Part shown: positions 25,882 to 34,142 of the stretch, in pieces
Layout: every line of letters starts with the position of its first letter
Position numbering within the stretch: position 1 is the first letter of the stretch
NCBI GenBank assembly: GCA_005768755.1
Contig: VAFL01000001.1
Span: 248,001-312,000, forward strand
Source of the DNA: Paracoccus denitrificans
GTDB lineage: Bacteria; Pseudomonadota; Alphaproteobacteria; Rhodobacterales; Rhodobacteraceae
DNA length: 64,000 nucleotides
Direction of reading: 5' to 3'
Made by a program: the position numbers and the translations under genes
The notes under the pieces: model-generated
What the model was told of the DNA's origin: nothing
Database searches by the model: none
Seen by the model: only the letters and a program-made list of their open reading frames with translations

Positions 25882-25907
25882 GGGGGCTGCGGGGGCCGCG
25901 CCCCCGC
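25882..25907 (-). other. GC-rich hairpin in the fabA-fabB gap
   Basis: A 7-bp stem (25889-25895 with 25901-25907) with a 5-base loop lies 20 bases past the fabA stop. Its left flank, GGGGGCTGC (25882-25890), can also pair with GCAGCCCCC at 25786-25794, so two alternative structures are possible in the fabA-fabB transcript. No T run follows on the minus strand, so simple termination is unlikely; attenuation or mRNA processing is possible. Confidence 0.4.
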
Positions 25908-25926
25908 GATACTGGGTCCGAAAGCG

Positions 25927-26436
25927 TCAGCTTTCCGAAAGCGCGACCTTCATGTCCTTGACGACATAAATCACCTCGCCATCGGCTTCGACGATGCCAT
26001 CGGCCACGCCCATGGTCAGCCTGCGCGTTTGCACGGCCTTGGTGAAATCGACCTTGTAGGTCAGCATCTTGCGGTCTGGGCGGACCATACCGGTCAGCTT
26101 GACCTCGCCCACGCCAAGGGCATAGCCGCGGCCCTTCCACTCTCGCCAGCCCAGATTGAAGCCGGTCAACTGCCACAGCCCGTCAAGGCCAAGGCAGCCG
26201 GGCATGATCGGATTGCCGGGAAAGTGGCAGGGAAAGAACCACAGGTCAGGATGAATGTCGAATTCGGCCACGACGTGGCCCTTGCCATGAAGGCCGCCGT
26301 CTTCCGAAATATCGGTGATGCGATCCATCATCAGCATCGGCGGCTCTGGCAGTTGCGCATTGCCGGCGCCGAACAGCTCGCCACGCGCGCAGGCCAGAAG
26401 ATCGTCTTTGTCGAACTGGGTCTTTTGCATCGCCAT
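25927..26436 (-). CDS. fabA: 3-hydroxydecanoyl-ACP dehydratase/isomerase
   Basis: FabA dehydrates 3-hydroxydecanoyl-ACP and isomerises the product to the cis-3 form, the branch point to unsaturated fatty acids. The 169 residues include the catalytic His in FFPCHFPGNPIMPGCLGLD and its Asp partner in the same stretch, plus MLMMDRITDI near the start. ATG at 26436 gives MAMQKTQFDKDDLL. Gene order fabA-fabB-fabI on one strand is common in Rhodobacteraceae. The next upstream gene here is uncharacterised. Confidence 0.97.
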   Translation of the reverse strand: MAMQKTQFDKDDLLACARGELFGAGNAQLPEPPMLMMDRITDISEDGGLHGKGHVVAEFDIHPDLWFFPCHFPGNPIMPGCLGLDGLWQLTGFNLGWREWKGRGYALGVGEVKLTGMVRPDRKMLTYKVDFTKAVQTRRLTMGVADGIVEADGEVIYVVKDMKVALSES

Positions 26437-26541
26437 GCCTGGGGAAACCTTCCTGTTCTGCAGCGGTCAGTCGCTATTTGACGCGACGTCTACCATTTGC
26501 AACGCTTGGCGTGCAAGCAAAGGCGGAACGGCCCGGCTTTT

Positions 26542-27399
26542 TCAGAACCACTGACCCGGTTCCATCAAGCCCAGATCCATCAATTGCTGGGCATTCCATT
26601 CAAACCGGCGGGAATTTCGCCAGCGGAAATCCGAGATCTGATCGCGGGATCCGGGATTGACGGCAAGCGCCTTGGCAACCCGAAACGACGCGACGACGCA
26701 GGTCAGGTTGTGATGCCACGGACAGGAATAGGTGTTGTATTCCTGATCGTCGAAGCGGTGATCGGGCAGTAGGCGCAGGCCCGGACGGGAACGGAAAAGT
26801 GCGATCCGGTCGATGCGGCGCCGATTCTCGGGAATATATTCCTCGAACCGCCAGCGCAGCCCGCCATGAAAGTCGAGTTGACGTTCCAGGTGATTGCCAT
26901 GGGCGTCGCGCCGCCCCAGCGCATAATATCCGGTGTCATCGAACAGTGCCTCATCAAGGCTGACGGCGTCGGGATGGCGTCCCAGATTGGGTGCATACAG
27001 ATCGATCACATAGCTCAGCATGGATGCGCGGCGCTCCTCTGTATGGAAGGCCAGCATTTCGCCCACGCGCCGCGTCTCTGAAAAGGGAAAGAACAGATAC
27101 TCTGCGTTATAGCCGTAATATAGCCAGGTGCCCGGCCGGGCGGCATCGTTCACGGCATTGACCGCGGTGACATGCGCGTCGGCCCGGCGTGCGTCAAAGA
27201 TCACGTTACGCACCCGAGCCGATGGACCGAGCGTCAGCGGTTCGGGCGAAAGTGCAAGGATCAGGCGAAACCCCGCACGTTCGGCATGATCGAGGGTCGA
27301 GGCGACTTCGGTCTGGTCCTCGAACAGGATGATGGCGACCGGACCACCTGCCAGTTCCGCCGCATTGCGGGCAAGATATTCGCTGAGCGTCTGGACCAT
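26542..27399 (-). CDS. Conserved hypothetical protein, possibly glycosyltransferase-like
   Basis: The 285 residues are rich in aromatic and charged residues with no signal peptide or membrane segment. Stretches such as GTWLYYGYNAEYLFFPF, EERRASMLSYVIDLYAP and FHGGLRWRFEEYIPENRRR are reminiscent of alphaproteobacterial proteins annotated as glycosyltransferase family 2-like, but I cannot point to a convincing catalytic motif. The ATG overlaps the stop of the upstream gene as TGATG, so the two are coupled. Function is unknown. Confidence 0.6.
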   Translation of the reverse strand: MVQTLSEYLARNAAELAGGPVAIILFEDQTEVASTLDHAERAGFRLILALSPEPLTLGPSARVRNVIFDARRADAHVTAVNAVNDAARPGTWLYYGYNAEYLFFPFSETRRVGEMLAFHTEERRASMLSYVIDLYAPNLGRHPDAVSLDEALFDDTGYYALGRRDAHGNHLERQLDFHGGLRWRFEEYIPENRRRIDRIALFRSRPGLRLLPDHRFDDQEYNTYSCPWHHNLTCVVASFRVAKALAVNPGSRDQISDFRWRNSRRFEWNAQQLMDLGLMEPGQWF

Positions 27400-28112
27400 C
27401 AGAAAAGCTGCATGATGCGAGAGATGACAGGCTGGGGATCAAGTTCGGGACTTGGGGCCGGCGTCGCAGGGGGGGCAGGGCTTGCGCTGTCCCCGGTATC
27501 ACTGTCGGGCTGCTGCGCTTCGGCAGCATTCGGGGTTCGGTCCGACTCGGCCTCGGTCAGGATCTCCTCGATTGCAGATACAAGGCGCGCCCGGGCCTGA
27601 CCCACTGCCATGCTGTCTGCCGGAGGAAGGGCCGCCAGCGCGTCACGAATGGCTTCGGTCGAAAAACGCTCCGGGGTCAGATGCGGCGTCAATACTGCAA
27701 GAAGCTGTTCCCGCGCGGCCTCCATGGCACGGCGTTCTGCCCGCGCCGTATCCTCGGCCCGCGCGCGCGCGTCGGCGGCAGCGATGGCGGCTTCGGCCAC
27801 GGCTTCGGCCTCGCGCGCTTCAGCGCTGCCGGTTTCGGGCGGCAATTCGGCGTCGCGTGGGGCAGGCGTGGGCACAGGGGCGGCGTCATCAACGGGCGCA
27901 GCGCTGGGTTCGTCTGCGGAAGGGGTGACGACATTTTCCGTGGGTTGCGGTGCAGCCGCCTCGGGCGCCGTATCAGGCTTGGGCGCGGGTCCGCCTGGCG
28001 TAATGTCGGCGGGCGCTTCTTCGCCGGATCGGACCTGTATGCGCGACCAGCCCCACCAGCCGGCGCTGGCCAGAACAAGAACAGCTATTATGATCGCAAT
28101 TGTCCGGTTCAT
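27399..28112 (-). CDS. Membrane-anchored Pro/Ala-rich protein
   Basis: The 237 residues start with one membrane segment (residues 4-22), followed by a low-complexity Pro/Ala/Glu linker at about 40-105 and a strongly predicted alanine/arginine coiled coil at about 105-150. A short helical region follows, and another Pro-rich stretch ends VISRIMQLF. The bulk lies in the periplasm if the N-terminus is cytoplasmic. This organisation resembles cell-envelope spacer or OmpA-like accessory proteins, but no known domain is seen. AAAGGGACAGGG precedes the ATG at 28112. It is translationally coupled to the next gene. Confidence 0.65.
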   Translation of the reverse strand: MNRTIAIIIAVLVLASAGWWGWSRIQVRSGEEAPADITPGGPAPKPDTAPEAAAPQPTENVVTPSADEPSAAPVDDAAPVPTPAPRDAELPPETGSAEAREAEAVAEAAIAAADARARAEDTARAERRAMEAAREQLLAVLTPHLTPERFSTEAIRDALAALPPADSMAVGQARARLVSAIEEILTEAESDRTPNAAEAQQPDSDTGDSASPAPPATPAPSPELDPQPVISRIMQLF

Positions 28113-28267
28113 GCCCTGTCCCTTTGCTCGCGTCACGTTCTTGCCACAAGCCGCGCCCTGCCGAAAGCCTGCGAAATTCCGGGGTCAGAACAGCGAATCC
28201 GGTTGAACCGGGGGGCGCATATGCCTATTTTGCCGCGCACATTCGAATCCATAAAAGGAATCCGACC

Positions 28268-28810
28268 ATAGCTCGTCGTCCTCATAACGCGCCGCCCCCC
28301 AACCGTGACTCCGGTCCCCGAGTCAATGAACGAATTCGAGTAGCCGAGATCCGCCTTATTGGCGCCGATGGCGAAAATGTCGGTGTCGTGCCGCCTGCAC
28401 GTGCGCTGGAAATGGCCCGGGAAGCCGGTCTGGATCTGGTCGAGATATCGCCCAATGCGACCCCGCCGGTCTGCAAGATCATGGATCTGGGCAAGTTCAA
28501 GTATGAACAGCAGAAGCGCGAGGCAGAGGCCCGCAAGAAGCAGAAGATCATCGACATCAAGGAAGTCAAATTCCGCCCGGGCACGGACACGCATGACTAT
28601 GACGTCAAGATGCGCAATGTGATGAAATTCCTGGAAGGCGGTGACAAGGTGAAGGTGACGCTTCGGTTCCGTGGCCGCGAGATGGCGCACCAGGACCTTG
28701 GCCTCGATCTGTTGAACCGCGTGCGTGACGACGTGGGCGAATCCGGCAAAGTCGAAAGCATGCCGAAGCTGGAAGGCCGCCAGATGGTCATGATGATCGC
28801 GCCGCGATAG
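28268..28810 (+). CDS. infC: Translation initiation factor IF-3, AUA start
   Basis: IF-3 checks start codon and initiator tRNA on the 30S subunit. The 180 residues match family length: ARRPHNAPPPNRDSGPRVN at the start, LIGADGENVGVVPPARALE, the central ATPPVCKIMDLGKFKYEQQK, and RGREMAHQDLGLDLLNRV in the C-terminal domain. There is no ATG, GTG or TTG at the conserved start. Instead an ATA codon at 28268 lies 8 bases after AAGGA and precedes the conserved GCTCGTCGT (Ala-Arg-Arg). infC genes in other bacteria use AUU or similar rare starts for autoregulation, so AUA is very probable. A strong terminator follows. Confidence 0.95.
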   Translation: MARRPHNAPPPNRDSGPRVNERIRVAEIRLIGADGENVGVVPPARALEMAREAGLDLVEISPNATPPVCKIMDLGKFKYEQQKREAEARKKQKIIDIKEVKFRPGTDTHDYDVKMRNVMKFLEGGDKVKVTLRFRGREMAHQDLGLDLLNRVRDDVGESGKVESMPKLEGRQMVMMIAPR

Positions 28811-28829
28811 GCGTGATGGTTGAAAAGGG

Positions 28830-28852
28830 GGCCACCTTCGGGTGGCCTTTTT
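28830..28852 (+). terminator. Rho-independent terminator after infC
   Basis: A perfect 7-bp stem (28830-28836 with 28841-28847) closed by the stable TTCG tetraloop is followed directly by five T residues (28848-28852). It lies 20 bases after the infC stop. The dut start codon is only six bases beyond the T run. Confidence 0.95.
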
Positions 28853-28858
28853 GTGCGA

Positions 28859-29314
28859 ATGACACCAGATATCCTGATCGTTAAGACAGAAGGTGCGGAC
28901 CCGGCGCTGCCGTTGCCCGGGTATGAAACGACCGGTGCGGCCGGCGCCGATCTGCGTGCCGATCTGGGCGGTGGCGAGATGACGCTTGCACCGCTTGAGC
29001 GGCGTTTGATCCCGACCGGCCTGAAGATGCAGATCCCCCCCGGTTTCGAGGTTCAGATCCGCGCGCGGTCGGGGGCTGCACTGCGTGACGGGCTGGCCAT
29101 GGTGAACGGTGTTGGCACGATCGACAGTGATTACCGTGGGCCGGTAGGGGTGATTGCAATCAACCTGTCGGACCAGCCCTTGACGATCCGTCATGGTGAC
29201 CGGGTGGCGCAGATCGTCGTGGCCCCGGTCGCGCAGGCCAGGTTTACCGTCGTTGATATGCTGGACGACACCGCGCGCGGCGCGGGTGGTTTCGGCTCGA
29301 CCGGGCGGGGATAG
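28859..29314 (+). CDS. dut: dUTP diphosphatase
   Basis: Dut hydrolyses dUTP to dUMP and pyrophosphate, supplying ThyA and keeping uracil out of DNA. The 151 residues carry the five trimeric dUTPase motifs: AAGADLRADL, RARSGAALRDGL, NGVGTIDSDYRGPVGVI, RHGDRVAQIVV, and the C-terminal arm RGAGGFGSTGRG. The ATG at 28859 lies seven bases after the infC terminator T run, and no ribosome site is visible apart from GGTGG inside the terminator stem, so expression of this gene is unusual. It is 3 bases upstream of the MoeB-like gene. Confidence 0.95.
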   Translation: MTPDILIVKTEGADPALPLPGYETTGAAGADLRADLGGGEMTLAPLERRLIPTGLKMQIPPGFEVQIRARSGAALRDGLAMVNGVGTIDSDYRGPVGVIAINLSDQPLTIRHGDRVAQIVVAPVAQARFTVVDMLDDTARGAGGFGSTGRG

Positions 29315-29317
29315 TCA

Positions 29318-30418
29318 ATGGCGCTGCTTCTGCCGCTTGGTCTTCTCAGTATCGTGGCGGCGGCGTGGTTCATGGGGTGGAGCTTTCTGCGCGTCATCGC
29401 CGTCATGTTCCTGATCTGGCTGATCGTGTTCGTTCTGATGCTGGCGGCACCAGCGTCGGAATACATGGCCTTCGGGCTGATCGACATCCGGGTTTGGCTG
29501 ATCATCGGTCTGGTGGTCGGGACAGTGCTTGGATATGCGCTGATCGTTGCCACGATCCGTGGTCTTGTACTGGCGCGTTGGGGCGATCCGCAGGAACAGG
29601 CCCGGATTTCTGCCGCACCACCTGAAGAACCGCCTGCTACCGCAGCCTCGGATTCCGACGATGCGCTGGATCGTTATGCGCGACATATCGTTCTGCGCGA
29701 AATCGGTGGACCGGGCCAGGCGAAACTGCGCAATGCCTCGGTGCTGATCGTCGGCGCGGGCGGACTTGGCGCGCCGTCGGCCCTGTATCTTGCGGGGGCG
29801 GGGGTTGGCCGCATCGCGCTGGCCGATCCCGACACCGTCAGCTTGTCTAATCTTCAACGACAGATCATCTATCGCACCGAGGATGCCGGGCGTCCCAAGG
29901 GCATGGCCGCAGCCGAGGCGCTGCGCGCACTTAATCCCCTGATCGAGGTGCACGCGCTGCGCCGCCGTCTGACCGCCGAGGACAGCGATCTGGTTCGCGG
30001 TTTTGATCTGGTGCTGGACGGCACCGACAGTTTCGAGGACCGCGGCGGCATCAATGTGGCCTGCGTAGCGGCAGGCGTGCCGCTTGTTTCAGGCGCGATT
30101 TCGCAATGGGAAGGGCAATTGACGACCTTTGATCCGGCCGCAGGCGGACCATGCTTCAGTTGCATCTTTCCGCAAGCACCTGCCCCCGGACAGGCGCTTC
30201 CCTGCGCCGAGGCAGGTGTTGTCGGCCCCTTGCCGGGTGTCGTCGGCTCGATGATGGCGCTGGAGGCGATCCGCCTGATCACCGGCGCAGGCAGCAACAT
30301 GGTCGGGCAGATGCTGATCTATGACGGGCTTTATGGCGAAACGCGCAGCATCTGCGTGATGCGGCGGCCCGACTGCCCGGTTTGTTCAGGGGTTGGAAGC
30401 GCGCCAAGCGAGGAATAG
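29318..30418 (+). CDS. moeB: Membrane-anchored HesA/MoeB/ThiF family adenylyltransferase
   Basis: The family adenylates the C-terminal Gly-Gly of a small sulfur carrier such as MoaD or ThiS. The first about 90 residues form two or three hydrophobic segments that are absent from E. coli MoeB. The catalytic domain starts near LDRYARHIVLREIGGPGQ, with the nucleotide-binding VLIVGAGGLGAPSALYLAGA, the Arg finger in NLQRQIIY and the metal-binding Asp in VLDGTDSFEDR. The zinc site is formed by CFSC and CPVC. No rhodanese domain is fused at the end. The product probably works on the inner face of the membrane. MoeB versus ThiF cannot be decided here. Confidence 0.85.
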   Translation: MALLLPLGLLSIVAAAWFMGWSFLRVIAVMFLIWLIVFVLMLAAPASEYMAFGLIDIRVWLIIGLVVGTVLGYALIVATIRGLVLARWGDPQEQARISAAPPEEPPATAASDSDDALDRYARHIVLREIGGPGQAKLRNASVLIVGAGGLGAPSALYLAGAGVGRIALADPDTVSLSNLQRQIIYRTEDAGRPKGMAAAEALRALNPLIEVHALRRRLTAEDSDLVRGFDLVLDGTDSFEDRGGINVACVAAGVPLVSGAISQWEGQLTTFDPAAGGPCFSCIFPQAPAPGQALPCAEAGVVGPLPGVVGSMMALEAIRLITGAGSNMVGQMLIYDGLYGETRSICVMRRPDCPVCSGVGSAPSEE

Positions 30419-30442
30419 GTTTCCGTTCAAAGGAGATCTGCC

Positions 30443-32467
30443 ATGAACCGCGAACTGACTGACTGGACCGGCAAATTCGGCTTGCCGCGATTTGATCTTA
30501 TCGACGACAGCGATTTCGCCCCCGCCATTGCCGCGACCCTGGCCGAGGCCGATGCCGCGATCGAGGCGATTGCCGCCAATCCCGAGGCGCCGAGCTTTGA
30601 AAATACGGTGGCTGCACTGGAGACGGCCGAACAGCCGCTGAACAATGTCTGCGCAGTCTTCTATACTTTGACCGGGGTCGCCTCGAACGAAAAGCGAGAG
30701 GCGCTGAGCCGGGAGTTCGCGCTGATGCTGGCAAAGCACGGCAGCAAGGTCGGAATGGACAAGCGGCTGTTCGACCGGGTCGCCGCTGTCTGGGAGAATG
30801 CCGATGCGCTTGCCCCCGAGGATCGTCGCATCACCGAGTTGGCGCTGCGCGATTTCCGGCGCGCCGGTGCCGGGCTGACCGGTGCGGATCGGTCCCGGAT
30901 GGCCGAGCTGCGAGAGCGTCTGGCCGTGCTTTATACGAATTTCGGTCAGAACGTTCTGGCGGATGAACGTGATTTCGTGATGCCCATCGCAGATGATCAA
31001 CTGGCCGGTCTGCCGGAGTGGCTGGTCGGCGCGATGAAGGCGGCTGCAAAGGAACGAGGTCTGACTGGCCAGGTGGTGACGCTTAGCCGGTCGCTGATCG
31101 TGCCGTTTCTGGAATACTCGGACGACCGTGACCTGCGCGAAACCGCGTGGCGGTCATGGGTAGCGCGTGGCTCTGGCGGCGGGGCAGGCGGCGCGGCCAC
31201 CGACAATACCGCCATCATCGCAGAAATCCTGGCCCTGCGCCATGAACGCGCCCGGCTGCTGGGCTATGAGGATTTCGCCGCCTTCAAGCTGGAGCCGGAG
31301 ATGGCCGGCACCGCCCAGCGGGTCGAGGCGCTGCTGACAGAGGTGTGGGATGCCGCGAAAACCCGCGCCGACGCCGATGGTGCCCTTTTATCCGCCATGA
31401 TGCAGGATGACGGTATCAACGCGGCACTGGCCCCGTGGGACTGGCGTTACTATGCGGGTCGGAAGCGCCGGGCAGAACACGATCTGGACGAGGCCGAGGT
31501 GAAGCCCTACCTGACGCTGGATGCCATGCAGCGCGCCGTGTTCGACGTGGCGAACCGACTGTTCGGCTTGACGTTCGAGCCTTTCGAGGCCCCGCTGTGG
31601 TCACCCGATGCGCGGGCCTGGCGTATCATGCGCGACGGGCGCGAGATGGCGATTTTCGTCGGCGATTTCTTCGCGCGCCCTTCGAAGCGGTCGGGCGCAT
31701 GGTGCAGCGCGCTGCGCTATCAGCACAAGATCGGTGCAGGTCAGCGCGCCATTGTCGTGAATGTGTGCAACTTTACGCCCCCCGCATCCGCTGGTGAACC
31801 TGCCTATCTTTCCTGGGATGACGCGCGCACGCTGTTTCACGAATTCGGCCATGCGCTGCACCATATCCTGTCCGATGTGCATTGGCCGTCGATCTCGGGC
31901 ACGTCGGTCGCGCGCGATTTCGTCGAATTGCCCAGCCAGCTTTACGAACATTGGCTTGAACAACCCGAAGTGCTGGACCAGCACGCCCGTCATGCCGAAA
32001 CCGGCCGGCCGCTGCCCGCGGATCTGCGCGATCGCATCATCGCTGCCGGTAACGCCGATCAGGGCTTTTCGACGATGGAATATCTGGAAAGCGCATTTGT
32101 GGATCTGGATTTCCACCGCGGCAACCCGCCCGCTGATCCGATGACGCGGCAGGCACAGGTGCTGTCGGGTCTGAACGCGCCTGAAGCCATCCCGATGCGC
32201 CATGCGACACCCCATTTCGGGCACGTCTTTTCGGGCGATGGGTATTCGGCGGGCTATTATTCTTACCTGTGGTCCGAGGTCATGGATGCCGATGCGTTCG
32301 AAGCTTTCCGCGAGGCAGGGGACATTTTCGATCCCGAAACCGCACGAAAACTGGAGCAGGACGTCCTTTCGCGGGGTGGTTCCGCGCCAGCCGATCAACT
32401 TTGGATCAATTTTAGGGAACGAATGCCGGGGGTTGCGCCTTTGTTGAAAGGGCGCGGGTTGATCTGA
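30443..32467 (+). CDS. M3 family zinc metallopeptidase (oligopeptidase A / Dcp type)
   Basis: Cytoplasmic oligopeptidases of this family clear short peptides. The 674 residues have the N-terminal SFENTVAALETAEQPLNN segment and the zinc site HEFGHALHH with His466, Glu467 and His470, followed by the third ligand region STMEYLESAFVDLDFH. GYYSYLWSEVMDADAF is the substrate-binding Tyr stretch seen in Dcp and OpdA. Size and sequence fit both dipeptidyl carboxypeptidase and oligopeptidase A. AAGGAG precedes the ATG. Confidence 0.92.
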   Translation: MNRELTDWTGKFGLPRFDLIDDSDFAPAIAATLAEADAAIEAIAANPEAPSFENTVAALETAEQPLNNVCAVFYTLTGVASNEKREALSREFALMLAKHGSKVGMDKRLFDRVAAVWENADALAPEDRRITELALRDFRRAGAGLTGADRSRMAELRERLAVLYTNFGQNVLADERDFVMPIADDQLAGLPEWLVGAMKAAAKERGLTGQVVTLSRSLIVPFLEYSDDRDLRETAWRSWVARGSGGGAGGAATDNTAIIAEILALRHERARLLGYEDFAAFKLEPEMAGTAQRVEALLTEVWDAAKTRADADGALLSAMMQDDGINAALAPWDWRYYAGRKRRAEHDLDEAEVKPYLTLDAMQRAVFDVANRLFGLTFEPFEAPLWSPDARAWRIMRDGREMAIFVGDFFARPSKRSGAWCSALRYQHKIGAGQRAIVVNVCNFTPPASAGEPAYLSWDDARTLFHEFGHALHHILSDVHWPSISGTSVARDFVELPSQLYEHWLEQPEVLDQHARHAETGRPLPADLRDRIIAAGNADQGFSTMEYLESAFVDLDFHRGNPPADPMTRQAQVLSGLNAPEAIPMRHATPHFGHVFSGDGYSAGYYSYLWSEVMDADAFEAFREAGDIFDPETARKLEQDVLSRGGSAPADQLWINFRERMPGVAPLLKGRGLI

Positions 32468-32503
32468 GATCCGCGAGACCTTTCAACAATCAAGGAGGAC
32501 AGA

Positions 32504-32953
32504 ATGAAGCGTTTCATGATTCTGGGTGCTGCCAGCGCCATCACTGCCCTGACCGCGGCCTGTATGCCCACCACGGAGGAGCCGATCAGCCGGGCCGAGG
32601 CCGACATGCGCATCGAAGAAACCACTGCGCCCGCCGCGCCGGTAGAGGCGTCGGGCGCGGTCGAACCGGCCAACACCCTGAACGGGTCCTACAATCTGCG
32701 CTCAACCGAGTGTGGCGTTGCCGCAAGCGAGGGGGCGCTGACGATCCAGGGCAGCCGCTTCCAGTTCTACGAATCGCAGTGTACGGCGGTGCGCAGCACC
32801 TCTCAGGCTGATGCCGCTGAAGTGCAACTGTCCTGCGACGGTGAAGGTCAGGCATTCGAGCGTCTGGTCAAATTGCGCCTGTCGCCCGGCGTGCTGCAGA
32901 TGGAAGAAAACGCCGTCGGCCTGCGCTATTATCGCTGCCCGGCTGCGTCTTAA
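32504..32953 (+). CDS. Hypothetical lipoprotein
   Basis: The 149 residues begin with a lipoprotein signal: a hydrophobic stretch and the lipobox LTAAC with Cys20. A short Pro/Ala linker leads to a small beta-rich domain with LNGSYNLRSTECG, SRFQFYESQC and an ending GLRYYRCP. Four cysteines in the mature domain may form disulfides. I do not recognise the family. A strong AAGGAGG site precedes the ATG. It is the last gene before a convergent selD. Confidence 0.75.
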   Translation: MKRFMILGAASAITALTAACMPTTEEPISRAEADMRIEETTAPAAPVEASGAVEPANTLNGSYNLRSTECGVAASEGALTIQGSRFQFYESQCTAVRSTSQADAAEVQLSCDGEGQAFERLVKLRLSPGVLQMEENAVGLRYYRCPAAS

Positions 32954-32974
32954 GTCGCGCGTCACTTGTTTGAA

Positions 32975-33001
32975 GGGGCGGCAGCTTTCCGGTGCCGCCC
33001 C
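32975..33001. terminator. Hairpin between the lipoprotein gene and selD
   Basis: A perfect 9-bp GC-rich stem (32975-32983 with 32993-33001) with a 9-base loop lies 22 bases after the lipoprotein stop and 9 bases after the selD stop on the other strand. T runs are poor on both sides, but position between two convergent stops suggests a shared terminator. Confidence 0.55.
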
Positions 33002-33009
33002 TGTCATAT

Positions 33010-34035
33010 TCAAACGACTTCGATCCCCGTGCCTGGCACTGCCTCGCCAATGATCGCGGCCCGTGGGTGTGCCGCACGGATCTGCGCCAGAACGTCATCC
33101 GCCTTGTCCGGCGCAACCGCGACCAGAAGTCCGCCGGATGTTTGCGGGTCCGTCAGCAAGTCGCGTTCTGCCGGGGTCATGTTTTCGGGCAGGCGTGTGT
33201 CGGCTTCTACCGCGTCCCAGTTACGATCGCTGGCACCCGTGCGATGACCCGATGCGGCAAGTTCCGCCGCGCGGTCCAGCAGCGGCAGGGCTGCCCGATC
33301 TACGCGCAGCGCCAGACCTGCGCCTCGTGACATTTCAAGGCCGTGGCCTAGAATGCCGAAGCCCGTGACATCGGTTATGGCGTGAACCTCGGGTCGGGTT
33401 GAAAGATCTTGTCCGATACGGTTCAGCGTTGTGCAGGTTGCGACCATTTCAGCGATGTCTTCGGCTGTGGCGGTGCCCTTCTTGATGGCATTGGAATAGA
33501 TGCCGACGCCTACCGGCTTTGTCAGGATCAGCTTGTCGCCGGATTGCGCACCACCGTTTCGGCGCAGATCCTCGGGCGCGCAGATGCCGATGACCGCAAG
33601 GCCGTATATCGGCTCTGGCGCGTCGATCGAGTGGCCGCCGGCGATGGGAATGCCTGCATCCGCACAGATCTCGGCGCCGCCGCCAAGAATGGCGCGGATG
33701 GTCGCGGCGTCCATGACGTTGATCGGCATGCCAAGAATCGCCAGCGCCATGATCGGGTTGCCGCCCATCGCGTAGATATCCGATATGGCATTGGTCGCGG
33801 CAATTCTGCCGAAGTCGCGTGCGTCATCGACCATGGGCATGAAGAAGTCGGTTGTTGCAATCACGCAGGTCCTGTCGTCGATCCGCCAGACTGCGGCATC
33901 GTCGGATTCTGCATTGCCGACCAGCAGTTGCGGAAACATCTGCCCGACCGGCTGATCAGCCAGAAGATCGCGCAAGACGGCAGGGCCCAGCTTGCAGCCG
34001 CAGCCACCGCCATGGGCAAGTTCGGTCAGTTTCAC
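33010..34035 (-). CDS. selD: Selenide, water dikinase (selenophosphate synthetase)
   Basis: SelD makes selenophosphate from selenide and ATP, the selenium donor for selenocysteine and for 2-selenouridine in tRNA. The 341 residues start LTELAHGGGCGCKLGP, where Cys12 and Lys15 match catalytic Cys17 and Lys20 of E. coli; the residue is Cys, not Sec. IATTDFFMPMVDDARDFG binds metal and ATP phosphates, and DVTGFGILGHGLEM is typical. GTG at 34035 has AAAGGGA six bases upstream. No selA, selB, selU or tRNA-Sec lies within the window. Confidence 0.95.
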   Translation of the reverse strand: MKLTELAHGGGCGCKLGPAVLRDLLADQPVGQMFPQLLVGNAESDDAAVWRIDDRTCVIATTDFFMPMVDDARDFGRIAATNAISDIYAMGGNPIMALAILGMPINVMDAATIRAILGGGAEICADAGIPIAGGHSIDAPEPIYGLAVIGICAPEDLRRNGGAQSGDKLILTKPVGVGIYSNAIKKGTATAEDIAEMVATCTTLNRIGQDLSTRPEVHAITDVTGFGILGHGLEMSRGAGLALRVDRAALPLLDRAAELAASGHRTGASDRNWDAVEADTRLPENMTPAERDLLTDPQTSGGLLVAVAPDKADDVLAQIRAAHPRAAIIGEAVPGTGIEVV

Positions 34036-34142
34036 GGCATTTCCCTTTCGTTTACAGGTGACGGTCGCGCATTTTGCTGCTGCGTCACAAAGGCGATCTC
34101 GCACTTGCAGCATTTGCTGGCGCGTGCGTAATGTATCCCATC

